Source of the DNA: Flavobacteriaceae bacterium
GTDB taxonomy: Bacteria; Bacteroidota; Bacteroidia; Flavobacteriales; Flavobacteriaceae
Direction of reading: 5' to 3'
Length of the DNA stretch: 34,509 nt
NCBI GenBank assembly: GCA_013042715.1
Contig: JABDPN010000286.1
Location: forward strand, 1 to 34,509
A program made the position numbers and the translations under genes. The stretch's first letter is position 1; each line of letters starts with the position of its first letter. Below, piece by piece: positions 7,655-15,729 of the stretch. The notes below the pieces were generated by a model that was not told where the DNA came from, did not search any database, and was given only the letters and a program-made list of their open reading frames with translations.

Positions 7655-8049
7655 AGAATTTCGATATCTAAACAATACATCTTTTCAGGTATTCTATGAT
7701 GTACTTCAGGATAAGGTGATAAACTTAGCGCATTAATAATTAAACCATCTCCATTAAATAATATATCATCTGATGTATTTGTTACTCCTGAAGGATAGAA
7801 AATCAATTCTTTAGATTCTATTAAATTATCTTCTTGATAAATATTTATAAGAATTTTTGCTTCACCAGCTCTTACACAAGTTACACCTTCTGGGCATCTA
7901 GAATCTGAAATTACTTTTACAAATTCAATGCTTAATCCATTAACAAACAAAGTTTCTCCATATTGAATTTTAGCTAAATTTGGAGTAGCTTGTGTAAACC
8001 CTTGTAAAGAAGCAATTATTAGAAAATATAATAAAATATTTTTTTTCAT
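7651..8049 (-). CDS. Small secreted protein with a Cys pair, last gene of the split-Feo operon
   Basis: I take the ATG at 8049 (132 aa), because MKKNILLYFLIIASLQGFTQA then forms the signal peptide; an earlier ATG at 8070 adds MSKSII-like residues before it. After the signal the chain is beta-rich. The recognisable core is SRCPEGVTCVRAGEA (two Cys five residues apart), a pattern found in small uncharacterised secreted proteins of Bacteroidota; a third Cys is near the C-terminus (MYCLDIEIL). It is probably periplasmic and could bind metal through Cys/His, but I do not know its function. It follows the outer-membrane protein gene by 55 nt. Its stop overlaps the convergent Cys-rich FeoB-associated gene. 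Confidence 0.7.
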   Translation of the reverse strand: MKKNILLYFLIIASLQGFTQATPNLAKIQYGETLFVNGLSIEFVKVISDSRCPEGVTCVRAGEAKILINIYQEDNLIESKELIFYPSGVTNTSDDILFNGDGLIINALSLSPYPEVHHRIPEKMYCLDIEIL

Positions 8050-8104
8050 GATTATAGATTTACTCATCATAATACCTAAATCGTGCCAAAATTGAATAAG
8101 TATC

Positions 8105-8866
8105 TTATTTATCCTTATTAGATAAATCTAGATTTATACTGCCCCCAAAAGAAATGTATTTCATTTTATGGTTTAATCCAGTTCCGGCAGATAAGTCTAA
8201 TTGGAGGTTGTCTTTTACCAAATAGGTAATTCCAGCATCAAAACTAGCTTCATGATTATCTAACTTAACCAATGCTCCAAAAGGTTCAATATACATACCT
8301 ACTTTTTCAGAAATTCCAATTCCTAATGACAATGAATAGGTTAAATTTCCAGAACCAAATCCAAAATAATCATAACCAACATTGTAACCAAGACCGAATG
8401 TTTCTCCAATATCATGAGCAATAGATAATTTATTAATTGTACCTATTTCATTTAATGTCAAAGCATCTTTAGCTGTTGGAATTATCACATGAGACACAAA
8501 AGCAATATCGGTCTTAATGTCTTGTTTTTTTAGAATTTGAATTTTTGTTCCTAATTGTAAATCTGATATTCCACTAGTTTTATAAGAAGTGAGTTTATCT
8601 TTTACACTTGCAATCTCTGTTAATAATCTCAATTCTATACCTTTTGTAATTCCATATCGCCATAAAACTGTTGGAGCTAAAACTAATTCTTCTGAAAAGA
8701 AATCGTCTTTTGCTGTTCCATATAAAATACCCGTTTCTATTTGAAGTTCTCCTCTTCCTATAGTTAACGAACTTTCGGTTTGATCTGGTCTATCTGTTAT
8801 TATTGTTTGGGCAGATACTGCATAACTCGTTAATAACAACGCAAGTGATACTACATATTTATACAT
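8105..8866 (-). CDS. Outer-membrane beta-barrel-like protein (phenol MetA/transporter-type fold) in the Feo operon
   Basis: A 253-aa protein with signal peptide MYKYVVSLALLLTSYAVSAQ. The mature start TIITDRPDQTESSLTIGRGELQIETG is the hallmark opening of the MetA-pathway-type putative transporter family of Gram-negative bacteria. The rest alternates short strands with glycine turns (for example LGYNVGYDYFGFGSGNLTYSLSLG) and ends in a strand pair, as expected for a beta-barrel. Alternatively it is only a periplasmic beta-sandwich. It lies 21 nt after the split FeoB channel gene, so it is co-transcribed with it. A role as outer-membrane entry for the metal is inferred from position only. Confidence 0.75.
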   Translation of the reverse strand: MYKYVVSLALLLTSYAVSAQTIITDRPDQTESSLTIGRGELQIETGILYGTAKDDFFSEELVLAPTVLWRYGITKGIELRLLTEIASVKDKLTSYKTSGISDLQLGTKIQILKKQDIKTDIAFVSHVIIPTAKDALTLNEIGTINKLSIAHDIGETFGLGYNVGYDYFGFGSGNLTYSLSLGIGISEKVGMYIEPFGALVKLDNHEASFDAGITYLVKDNLQLDLSAGTGLNHKMKYISFGGSINLDLSNKDK

Positions 8867-8887
8867 TTTATATTAAAGTTTTAATGT

Positions 8888-10303
8888 TTAAAATAGTCTC
8901 CAAATTTGAGCGACTAAGAATGACACTATAAAGCCTAAAACTACAGGTGCGATTGAAGCTAAAGCTGTCCATTTGGCGCTCTTTGTTTCTTTGTAAATAG
9001 TATAAATAGTTGTACTACAAGGGTTATGTAATAAACTGAATAGCATTAAGTTTACAGCAGTGAGCAAAGTCCATCCTCCAGCTCTTAAAATATCTCCTGT
9101 TGCCGTAACAGAATCTAACTCAAACATCACACCTGCACCTTCGCCACCTGCGATTCCTGTTACTAAAACCGTTAACATTAATATGGTTGGAATGACAATT
9201 TCATTAGCTGGAATTGCGACAATATAAGCAACTAAAATAACGCCATTCAATCCCAAAAGCCATCCAAATCCATCTAAACCATTAATCATCCAATAGGCAA
9301 TACTATAATCACCTATCATTATATTAGAGATTAACCAAATAACTGCTCCTGCAGGGGCTGCAAATACAATTGCTCTCCAGAGAACAATTAAAGTTCTATC
9401 TATTAAAGATGTATATAGTGTTTTCCAGAATCTTGGTGGTCTGTAAGGTGGTAATTCTAGATTAAAGGTAGACACTTCACCTTTTAACACTGTTTTGGAT
9501 AAAGCCCAAGAACTAAAAAACATAAAAGCCATACCTAAAACGGCAATACCTATAACAGCTCCAACAGAAGCTAATCCAGTTAACGATTCTGGAACTACTG
9601 CTCCAATAAATATTGTTGCAATTAATATTTGTGTTGGCCAACGTCCATTACACAACGAAAAGTTATTTGTAATAATCGCAATTAATCGTTCTCTTGGACT
9701 ATCAATAATACGTGTTGCAACAACTCCTGCTGCATTACATCCAAATCCCATACTCATTGTTAAGGCTTGTTTACCATGTGCTCCAGATTTTTTAAATAAG
9801 GCATCTAAATTAAATGCTACTCTAGGTAAATATCCAAAATCTTCAAGAAGTGTAAATAACGGGAAGAATATTGCCATTGGTGGTAACATAACAGCAATTA
9901 CCCAAGCTACCGCAAGATAAATACCATCAATTAAAAAGCCATCAAGCCACCAAGGCATACCCATACTAGCTGCTCCACTTTTTAATAAAGGATGAATTGT
10001 ATCTAGTAATAAACTGGCTAACATGCTAGAAGGATAATTAGCTCCAATAATTGTTAACCAAAGTACAGCTCCTAAAATGAGGAACATTAACGGAAATCCC
10101 CAAGTTTTACTTGTTAGAAATCTGTCTAATTTAGCATCAAAAGTTTGGTTTTTTTTGTTTTTATCTGTTTGAACAGAACGACTCACAATTTCTGAAGCAT
10201 CTGCATAAATACCTTCTGCTAGATTATCGTGAAAATCATCACCAATTTGCCAACGTAACTCGTTAGATAATTCTAATATATTTTTTATAGTTTTCTTTGA
10301 CAT
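8888..10303 (-). CDS. Split FeoB, membrane channel half
   Basis: A 471-aa protein corresponding to the helical linker plus membrane domain of FeoB, without any G domain. Residues 1-65 are cytoplasmic, with helices rich in charge; about eight to ten membrane helices follow. The gate segments are [13 protein letters not shown] (C189) and [11 protein letters not shown] (C218), and EDFGYLPR sits in the preceding helix, all landmarks of FeoB membrane domains. The N-terminal ATG lies 5 nt after the stop of the GTPase gene, in a different frame. Both parts have complete ends, so this is a genuine two-gene FeoB and not a frameshifted copy. Likely substrate is Fe(II) or Mn(II). It could also be called a nucleoside-recognition (gate) domain protein. 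Confidence 0.9.
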   Translation of the reverse strand: MSKKTIKNILELSNELRWQIGDDFHDNLAEGIYADASEIVSRSVQTDKNKKNQTFDAKLDRFLTSKTWGFPLMFLILGAVLWLTIIGANYPSSMLASLLLDTIHPLLKSGAASMGMPWWLDGFLIDGIYLAVAWVIAVMLPPMAIFFPLFTLLEDFGYLPRVAFNLDALFKKSGAHGKQALTMSMGFGCNAAGVVATRIIDSPRERLIAIITNNFSLCNGRWPTQILIATIFIGAVVPESLTGLASVGAVIGIAVLGMAFMFFSSWALSKTVLKGEVSTFNLELPPYRPPRFWKTLYTSLIDRTLIVLWRAIVFAAPAGAVIWLISNIMIGDYSIAYWMINGLDGFGWLLGLNGVILVAYIVAIPANEIVIPTILMLTVLVTGIAGGEGAGVMFELDSVTATGDILRAGGWTLLTAVNLMLFSLLHNPCSTTIYTIYKETKSAKWTALASIAPVVLGFIVSFLVAQIWRLF

Positions 10304-10308
10304 TTTTT

Positions 10309-11091
10309 TTATTTATACAATTCGCCAGATTCTAAAGCTTCAACAATACGTTTATCGCCTTCTAATAATCTAAAAGCAATCCATCTGCTATTTGGTAATC
10401 CTGGAAACTGTTTTTTAAGTTCTGAACTTAATTTCTTTACAGCCTTATTTATGTTATCTGGGACATTTTTAATTCTGTGTGGTTTACAAATTATATTTCC
10501 ATTAGCAACTTCATTTATGGTTGTAATTAAATCAGGAATTCCTTTGTTGAAACGTGCACTTGTTGGTACAACTGGAATACCTAAATCCTTTGCTAAAGCT
10601 CTTTCATCAATTTCAAAATTATTTCGTTTTGCTTCATCCATTAAGTTTAAACACAGAACTGCTTTATTTGTAATTTCTAGTATCTGAATTACTAAATTAA
10701 GATTACGTTCTAATCGACTTGCGTCAACAACAATAACAGTAACATCTGGTTTCCCAAAAAGGATAAAGTTTCTTGCAATTTCTTCGTCTTGAGATGTAGA
10801 TAACAAACTATAGGTTCCTGGTAAATCAACCAGTTTGAACTTTTTCTCGTTATATTCAAAAGCACCTTCTGCTCGTGTAACGGTTTTTCCAGGCCAATTC
10901 CCAGTATGCTGCCTCAATCCTGTTAACGCATTAAATACTGTGCTTTTTCCTGTATTGGGATTTCCTGCTAATGCCACAACAAAATCTGTGTTTTCAATAT
11001 TTACACCTAGTTTTTTTAAACCATTTGCATTGTATTGTGGACAAACCTCACAAGCTGTACTTACTGAATTACTAGTTTTATTCTTTGCCAT
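10309..11091 (-). CDS. Split FeoB, GTPase half
   Basis: A 260-aa soluble protein with the FeoB G domain. Motifs: G1 GNPNTGKS (43-50), switch Thr in NWPGKTVT, G3 DLPG (89-92), G4 NLMD (149-152), G5 TSARFNKG, then the helical GDI-like region ending ...[16 protein letters not shown]. Before the G domain is a short extension with C14-EV-C17, which could bind a metal or pair with the FeoA domain of the neighbouring fusion protein. It begins 4 nt after the regulator-FeoA gene and is followed after 5 nt by the channel half. GTP hydrolysis here would open or energise the separate channel. Confidence 0.92.
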   Translation of the reverse strand: MAKNKTSNSVSTACEVCPQYNANGLKKLGVNIENTDFVVALAGNPNTGKSTVFNALTGLRQHTGNWPGKTVTRAEGAFEYNEKKFKLVDLPGTYSLLSTSQDEEIARNFILFGKPDVTVIVVDASRLERNLNLVIQILEITNKAVLCLNLMDEAKRNNFEIDERALAKDLGIPVVPTSARFNKGIPDLITTINEVANGNIICKPHRIKNVPDNINKAVKKLSSELKKQFPGLPNSRWIAFRLLEGDKRIVEALESGELYK

Positions 11092-11095
11092 CGTA

Positions 11096-12112
11096 TTAAT
11101 CTTTTTTAATTAGAATTCTAGAAGCTTGTTTGTCACGTAAAGCTATGGAAGTGCCTTTTACACTATAAGCTTTAGGATTCTTTAAAGGACTTACCATATT
11201 TATTTTTATAGTTGTCCCTTTTACAAAACCTAAGTCCAAAAGTCTTCGTCTTGCATCACCTCTACATTCTTTTGATATCCCAACAATAGTAGCTGTTTCT
11301 TCTTCTTTTAAACTTGATAATCTAATCATATCCTTTTCTTCATGAATTTCATTTTCAAGAACCTCAACGGTTAAATTTGCAGCTACTACAGGAGCTAATA
11401 CAAACTCTTCTCCTTCAGAATAAAAAACAATGCGTTTTGTATTGCTTTCTACAACTCTAATTTGTGAACCAATATGAATATTTTCTGCAAGTATTTGCTT
11501 GTAAATAACATCTGGTTCATCTTCAATATGAGTAATTCTACCAATGGTATTTACAGGAAGTTTAGAAAGTAATTCACCTTTTAATTCGGCTACTCGTCCT
11601 TTGTGTGTAGGAATTGGGTCTCCATGAGGGTCATACATTGGCTGACCTAATTCTGTAGCTAATAAATTAGTTTCTTCGTGACTTAATTTATGCTCCATTT
11701 CTTCAGCTCTATCATGCCATTCTAGTTTATCGAAACCAGTTTTTTCGGCTAGATATTTTTCCCATAATCTATGAACTCTTATTATTTTAAGCGCATAATC
11801 GCGACCTTCGTTGGTTAAACTTAGAACTTCTCCATCTTGTTCAATTAGTTCTTTTATAGATAATTCCTTTATGGCATCTATAATAACATCATCACTAAAT
11901 TTTAAGCTTCTGGTTAAACTGTTAATACTTGCATTTTCTCCTGAATCTTCATAACGAAACAAGAGCTTTAAAATATCCTCACTTACAATTTTTTGGTTGA
12001 CTTTTAGGTTGTTTCTAAAAATCCAAAACCATCCATTTTTAGGTTTAAAAACATAATATCCTAAAACTAAAAGGACAAAAAATATAATAAGATTTACTAC
12101 TGGATTTGACAT
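11096..12112 (-). CDS. Membrane-anchored DtxR/MntR-like metal sensor fused to a FeoA domain
   Basis: A 338-aa fusion. Residues 5-23 are a membrane helix ([16 protein letters not shown]). About 40-105 form a winged-helix domain, followed by the metal-binding/dimerisation domain of the DtxR family: H114 in [10 protein letters not shown] and the cluster H133, E137, E140, H141 in [12 protein letters not shown]46 stands where MntR has Asp8. The [15 protein letters not shown] loop is typical. An SH3-like segment and then a full FeoA domain follow (about 264-338, [14 protein letters not shown] to ASRILIKK). The presumed recognition helix ([12 protein letters not shown]) is acidic, unlike a DNA-binding helix. 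The protein may therefore sense metal and act directly on the split FeoB through FeoA. It starts 2 nt after the DtxR-type gene and is 4 nt from the GTPase gene. Confidence 0.88.
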   Translation of the reverse strand: MSNPVVNLIIFFVLLVLGYYVFKPKNGWFWIFRNNLKVNQKIVSEDILKLLFRYEDSGENASINSLTRSLKFSDDVIIDAIKELSIKELIEQDGEVLSLTNEGRDYALKIIRVHRLWEKYLAEKTGFDKLEWHDRAEEMEHKLSHEETNLLATELGQPMYDPHGDPIPTHKGRVAELKGELLSKLPVNTIGRITHIEDEPDVIYKQILAENIHIGSQIRVVESNTKRIVFYSEGEEFVLAPVVAANLTVEVLENEIHEEKDMIRLSSLKEEETATIVGISKECRGDARRRLLDLGFVKGTTIKINMVSPLKNPKAYSVKGTSIALRDKQASRILIKKD

Positions 12113-12114
12113 AC

Positions 12115-12774
12115 TTATTTAATTGCTTTTACAAAGAGGTTTTCAGCTACGTTTGCAGAAATGACCATTTTGTTATTATTTATTTTTATTTGTAAAGACT
12201 TATCGTAAGGCTCAATGCTAACCACTTTAATATGATTCCCGATTGAGATTTCATGTTTGTTTAAATATTTTAAAAAATCGTCTGATGAGTCTTTTACACT
12301 AAGTAGTTTGCTTTCTTGATTTTCTTCTAAAGTAGATAGCGACACTTTATCTAAAGGATTTAGATTTCCATTTTTATCTGGAATAGGATCACCATGTGGA
12401 TCATGAGTTGGAAACTCTAAAAAAACCTCCAAATGTTCTATTAATTTTTCAGACTTAATGTGTTCTAATTGTTCTGCAACATCATGCACTTCATCCCAAG
12501 AAAAATTAAGCTTATTAACCAAAAACACTTCCCAAAGTCTATGTTTTCGTATTACAGAAATGGCTGTATATTTTCCTTTATTTGAAAGGTTAACACCTTG
12601 ATATTTTACATAATTAACTAATTCTTTTTCAGCTAATTTTTTAATCATATCTGTAACCGAAGATGCTTTAGTTTCCATCTTGGAAGCAATAGCGTTTGTG
12701 CTCACAGAAATACTTCCATGATTACTTAAATGGTAAATTGCTTTTAAATAATTTTCTTCTGATAATGTAACCAC
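12115..12774 (-). CDS. DtxR/MntR-family metal-dependent transcriptional repressor
   Basis: A 219-aa first gene of the split-Feo operon. The N-terminal winged helix (about 5-70) has helix KASSVTDMIKKLAEK and wing VKYQGVNLSNKG. Metal ligands: N8 (Asp8 in MntR, Met10 in DtxR), H78, E82, H97, E101, E104 and H105 in VHDVAEQLEH. Glu at 101 replaces the Cys102 of iron-specific DtxR/IdeR and equals Glu99 of Bacillus MntR, which points to Mn(II) or mixed Mn/Fe sensing. [16 protein letters not shown] and a C-terminal SH3-like segment (about 155-219) follow; there is no FeoA domain. A TAnnTTTG box and a 16-bp inverted repeat lie directly upstream, suggesting autoregulation of the whole operon. Confidence 0.92.
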   Translation of the reverse strand: MVTLSEENYLKAIYHLSNHGSISVSTNAIASKMETKASSVTDMIKKLAEKELVNYVKYQGVNLSNKGKYTAISVIRKHRLWEVFLVNKLNFSWDEVHDVAEQLEHIKSEKLIEHLEVFLEFPTHDPHGDPIPDKNGNLNPLDKVSLSTLEENQESKLLSVKDSSDDFLKYLNKHEISIGNHIKVVSIEPYDKSLQIKINNNKMVISANVAENLFVKAIK

Positions 12775-12793
12775 AATATTAATTTAAGGGTTA

Positions 12794-12801
12794 CAAAGAT
12801 A
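12794..12801 (-). promoter_or_regulatory. Promoter -7 box of the split-Feo operon
   Basis: TATCTTTG on the minus strand fits TAnnTTTG and lies 20 nt before the ATG of the repressor gene at 12774. The inverted repeat at 12808-12823 sits immediately upstream of it. Confidence 0.6.
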
Positions 12802-12807
12802 GTTATT

Positions 12808-12823
12808 TTTACTTAAGAGTAAA
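12808..12823. promoter_or_regulatory. Candidate operator: 16-bp inverted repeat TTTACT-TAAG-AGTAAA
   Basis: Perfect 6-bp arms around TAAG, between the -7 box and the -33 region of the split-Feo promoter. A DtxR/MntR dimer bound here would block transcription of its own operon. Size and symmetry are right for this family. A second imperfect one, TTTAGATAAGCCTAAA (12830-12845), lies further upstream with AGCCTAA resembling DtxR half-sites. No binding data. Confidence 0.5.
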
Positions 12824-12849
12824 TATTTTTTTAGATAAGCCTAAATTTA

Positions 12850-13635
12850 TTAAAACCCTCTTTCTTTTTGTAAGTATTCGTAAGCTTCTTGAACTTGTCT
12901 AAACTTTTCTTCTGCACCTTCTTGATGTTCTTTACCTAAATGTATAACACGATCTGGATGGTATTTTTTCGCCATTTTTCTGTAGGCTCTTTTAATTTCG
13001 TCTACAGTTGCAGTTTTATCAATTTCAAGAATTTTATAGGCATTTTCTTCAGTATTATAAAACATCGCTTTAATACTCTCAAAATCACGAGAGCTAATTC
13101 CTAAATATCCCGAAATGGTGTAAATTTCACGCATTTCAATTTCTGATACATGTCTGTCTGCTTTAGCAATTCCAAATAAAAAATGAAGTAATTGTAGTCG
13201 TGATGCATGATCCATCATCTGTTTTATCTGCAAACAAACCTGACGCTTAGAAATGTTTTTTTGCTCACTTATTTTCTTGAAGAGCTTAAAGGCATTATTT
13301 GCACGAGTTTTGCCATACATGTTTACAAACTGCTTTCTTACAAAGTCTAATTCGCGTTGGTCCTTTTTCCCATCAGATTTTATAACTATTGAAGCAAGGA
13401 TTAATAGACTCACTTCAAAATCTCCAGATTGTGTTTGTGGTCTTTGTCTTGTTCTATAATTTGGTTGTTTTCTATATCGAGGTTTCCTTCTCTTTTGTTG
13501 TTCGCCAAGTAATGGCATACCTTGGCCATCAACCACTGCATCTACAATACTTCCTAATGCTAATCCAATAATTGCTCCAATTGGCCCTCCAAAAGACCAT
13601 CCTAAGGATGCTCCTATCCATTTTGAAATACTCAT
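12850..13635 (-). CDS. DjlA-like membrane co-chaperone (TerB plus J domain)
   Basis: A 261-aa protein. The N-terminus has a glycine-zipper membrane segment ([23 protein letters not shown], about 6-28). A basic linker rich in Arg/Lys/Gln follows (about 45-70), then a helical TerB-like domain (about 72-190). The C-terminal J domain (about 195-261) carries the DnaK-stimulating HPD motif at 226-228 in YHPDR. This is the order in DjlA of proteobacteria. It should recruit DnaK to the inner membrane. A TAnnTTTG box is 23 nt upstream. It precedes the metal-regulator operon on the same strand, but that operon has its own promoter. Confidence 0.88.
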   Translation of the reverse strand: MSISKWIGASLGWSFGGPIGAIIGLALGSIVDAVVDGQGMPLLGEQQKRRKPRYRKQPNYRTRQRPQTQSGDFEVSLLILASIVIKSDGKKDQRELDFVRKQFVNMYGKTRANNAFKLFKKISEQKNISKRQVCLQIKQMMDHASRLQLLHFLFGIAKADRHVSEIEMREIYTISGYLGISSRDFESIKAMFYNTEENAYKILEIDKTATVDEIKRAYRKMAKKYHPDRVIHLGKEHQEGAEEKFRQVQEAYEYLQKERGF

Positions 13636-13658
13636 AAAGTATAAGTTTTATTTATAAT

Positions 13659-13666
13659 CAAATATA
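13659..13666 (-). promoter_or_regulatory. Promoter -7 box for the djlA-like gene
   Basis: TATATTTG on the minus strand fits TAnnTTTG, 23 nt before the ATG at 13635. Confidence 0.55.
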
Positions 13667-13710
13667 ATATTTGTTAGTTGATAGTATAGCTTATATGTTA
13701 CACATTTATT

Positions 13711-13718
13711 TATATTTG
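13711..13718 (+). promoter_or_regulatory. Promoter -7 box for the bacilliredoxin gene
   Basis: TATATTTG fits TAnnTTTG, 25 nt before the ATG at 13744. Confidence 0.6.
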
Positions 13719-13743
13719 CGCAGTAAATAATAAATTAAAAGAT

Positions 13744-14154
13744 ATGTATCCAGCAGAATTAGTAAAACCAATGCGTGAGCATTTAACACAAGTAGGTTTT
13801 GAAGAATTACATACAGCAGAAGCTGTAGATGCTATAATAGCAAAAAAAGGAACCACATTAATAGTAGTTAACTCTGTTTGTGGTTGTGCTGCTGCAAATG
13901 CACGCCCAGGAGCGATAATGAGTTTACAAAACGCTAAACGTCCAGAAAATCTAACTACTGTTTTTGCAGGAGTTGATAAAGAGGCTACAGATAAAGCTAG
14001 AGAACACATGATTCCTTTTCCTCCTAGCTCACCTTGTGTTGCTTTATTTAAAGATGGTGAATTAGTGCATATGTTAGAGCGTCATCATATTGAAGGTCGT
14101 CCAGCAGAATTAATTGCCGAAAACCTTATTGATGCTTACAATGAGCATTGTTAA
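13744..14154 (+). CDS. BrxA/BrxB family bacilliredoxin (CGC motif)
   Basis: A 136-aa thioredoxin-fold protein. The active site is C46-G-C48 in NSVCGCAAANARPGA, the signature of the YphP/YqiW family. Additional cysteines are C98 (PSSPCVALF) and the C-terminal C136. In Firmicutes these enzymes remove bacillithiol from mixed disulfides on proteins, and bacillithiol or similar thiols are also reported in Bacteroidota, so a role in thiol redox repair is likely. Length is normal. It is single, with its own promoter and terminator. A different ORF on the opposite strand (13710-14009) is its shadow. Confidence 0.93.
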   Translation: MYPAELVKPMREHLTQVGFEELHTAEAVDAIIAKKGTTLIVVNSVCGCAAANARPGAIMSLQNAKRPENLTTVFAGVDKEATDKAREHMIPFPPSSPCVALFKDGELVHMLERHHIEGRPAELIAENLIDAYNEHC

Positions 14155-14177
14155 TTCAAATTAAACCTTAGATAACT

Positions 14178-14205
14178 AAACCACGTAATTAACGTGGTTT
14201 TTTTA
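14178..14205 (+). terminator. Rho-independent terminator after the bacilliredoxin gene
   Basis: AAACCACGT / ACGTGGTTT with a 5-nt loop followed by a run of T. Confidence 0.9.
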
Positions 14206-14228
14206 TGCTTTCAATTCTATTAATTAAC

Positions 14229-14236
14229 TATTTTTG
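14229..14236 (+). promoter_or_regulatory. Promoter -7 box for plsC and the HD gene
   Basis: TATTTTTG fits TAnnTTTG, 21 nt before the ATG at 14258. Confidence 0.6.
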
Positions 14237-14257
14237 ACACATTAAGTTTACACGTAC

Positions 14258-14995
14258 ATGCAAAAATTTTTAGCATATCCTCTAACTATTATCTATTTTC
14301 TTTATTTTGGATTAGTCTTACTAATTTTTCATCCCATACAATGGTTTTGTTTTAATGTTTTAGGTTATAAAGCGCATAAAGTAAGTGTAATATGGTTACA
14401 GTTTTGGATAATGCGTTGCTTAAATATTTTAGGAACACGATTTTCTATCAATAATCCTTATGAAATCGATAAAAACCAGCCGTTAATTATTGTCTCTAAC
14501 CATCAAAGTATGTACGATATTCCTCCTATACTTTGGTATTTTAGAAGAAATCATCCAAAATTTATCAGTAAAAAAGAACTCGGTAAAGGTATACCAAGTG
14601 TCTCTTACAATTTAAGACATGGAGGATCTGTTTTAATAGATCGTAGAAAACCTATTGAATCCATACAAGCTATAGAACAGTTTGCATTAAGAATAAAGGA
14701 AAACAATTGGGCTGCTGTTATTTTTCCAGAAGGAACTAGAAGTAGAGATGGAAATCCAAAACCTTTTAAAACTAAAGGTTTAATAAAGCTTATTGAAAAC
14801 ATACCAAATGCATTAGTTGTTCCTTTAACCATTAATAATTCTTGGAGAACTCTAAAATATGGTAAATTTCCAATGGGACTTGGTGCTCATGTAAAGTTTA
14901 AAGTTCACGAGCCATTTTTTATAAATGATTTTTCTAAAACCGAATTACTTAAAAAAGTAGAGGAAGAAATAACTAATTCTATAACACATGACTAA
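14258..14995 (+). CDS. 1-acyl-sn-glycerol-3-phosphate acyltransferase (PlsC family)
   Basis: A 245-aa membrane-associated acyltransferase that makes phosphatidic acid from lysophosphatidic acid. An N-terminal hydrophobic helix (about 8-30) is followed by the catalytic HX4D motif N81-H82-QSMY-D87. The glycerophosphate-binding motif FPEGTRSRDG is at about 156-165, and VVPLTINNS (about 187-195) is the fourth block. All four acyltransferase blocks are present and the length is normal. The gene overlaps the following HD-domain gene by 8 nt, so they are coupled. Several PlsC paralogues are common in flavobacteria, so the preferred acyl donor is unknown. Confidence 0.92.
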   Translation: MQKFLAYPLTIIYFLYFGLVLLIFHPIQWFCFNVLGYKAHKVSVIWLQFWIMRCLNILGTRFSINNPYEIDKNQPLIIVSNHQSMYDIPPILWYFRRNHPKFISKKELGKGIPSVSYNLRHGGSVLIDRRKPIESIQAIEQFALRIKENNWAAVIFPEGTRSRDGNPKPFKTKGLIKLIENIPNALVVPLTINNSWRTLKYGKFPMGLGAHVKFKVHEPFFINDFSKTELLKKVEEEITNSITHD

Positions 14996-15644
14996 TTTGC
15001 AATTAATAGAACTAACAAAAGATTTTGTAAGAAATCAATTAAAAGATGCTGAAGGTGGTCACGATTGGTTCCATACTCTTAGAGTTTTTAATAATGCTAC
15101 ACATATTTCCAAAGACGAAAATGTTGATAATCTTATCGTTGCATTAGGAGCACTTCTCCATGATATTGCAGACAGTAAATTTCATAATGGTGATGAGACC
15201 ATTGGTCCAAATATTGCCAGAGAGTTTTTGTTTAAACACAATGTCGATAGTGTTATTATAGAACATGTTGTGAAAATTATTGAAAACATTTCATTCAAAA
15301 AATCATTAGACAAGAGCTTTAAATTTAAATCCAATGAGTTGGATGTTGTTCAAGATGCCGATAGATTAGATGCTATTGGAGCTATTGGTATTGCGCGTTG
15401 TTTTAATTATGGTGGTTTTAAAAACAGGAAACTATTTGATCCTGCAATAAAACCAAACCTTAACATGACTAAAGCTGAGTATAAAAATTCTGATGCGCCA
15501 ACCATAAATCATTTCTACGAAAAGCTTCTGCTTTTAAAGAACAAAATGAATACCAAAACAGGTAAAAAACTAGCCGAAAGACGTCATAAGTTTATGGAAT
15601 TATACCTTGATGAATTTTATGCGGAATGGGATGGTAAAAAATAA
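14988..15644 (+). CDS. HD-domain phosphohydrolase (YedJ/YpgQ type)
   Basis: A 218-aa soluble protein with an HD metal site: H29 in DWFHTLRVF, H58-D59 in LLHDIADSKFH, and D in DADRLDAIGAIG (about 121-132). GHDWxH at the start and DADRLDAIGA are characteristic of the YedJ/YpgQ group, some of which hydrolyse nucleotides or pyrophosphate. Substrate is unknown. The start ATG overlaps the end of plsC (8 nt), which suggests shared expression and gives no clear functional link. A further short open frame begins inside its last codons (15631-15729). Confidence 0.88.
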   Translation: MTNLQLIELTKDFVRNQLKDAEGGHDWFHTLRVFNNATHISKDENVDNLIVALGALLHDIADSKFHNGDETIGPNIAREFLFKHNVDSVIIEHVVKIIENISFKKSLDKSFKFKSNELDVVQDADRLDAIGAIGIARCFNYGGFKNRKLFDPAIKPNLNMTKAEYKNSDAPTINHFYEKLLLLKNKMNTKTGKKLAERRHKFMELYLDEFYAEWDGKK

Positions 15645-15729
15645 TATTTCAGAAGAACTAATTAAAGAAAACTTTACTCATCAAGTACTTATATCATTAC
15701 AATCGTTATATCAACACGATTTAACTTAA
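15631..15729 (+). CDS. Possible 32-aa small ORF overlapping the HD gene end
   Basis: ATG at 15631 within the last codons of the HD gene, TAA at 15727-15729. The peptide is hydrophilic (SEELIKENFTHQVLISL core), without signal or helix signature. Codon use looks normal, but at 32 codons this may be chance. It could also be a remnant of a longer C-terminus of the HD protein in another frame. Listed as a candidate only. Confidence 0.2.
   Translation: MVKNNISEELIKENFTHQVLISLQSLYQHDLT

Noticed and set aside
9495-9920. 141-codon open frame on the plus strand inside the split FeoB channel gene
   Set aside because: Antisense shadow of a strongly supported membrane gene; its translation has no domain pattern or start context.
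10303-10309. Possible frameshift or programmed slippage joining the FeoB halves (A-rich run at the junction)
   Set aside because: A stop codon lies before the A-run and a proper ATG directly after it; both halves have natural ends, so a true gene split is simpler.
13710-14009. Minus-strand frame over the bacilliredoxin gene
   Set aside because: Shadow of a conserved gene with the CGC active site on the other strand; no promoter or recognisable product.
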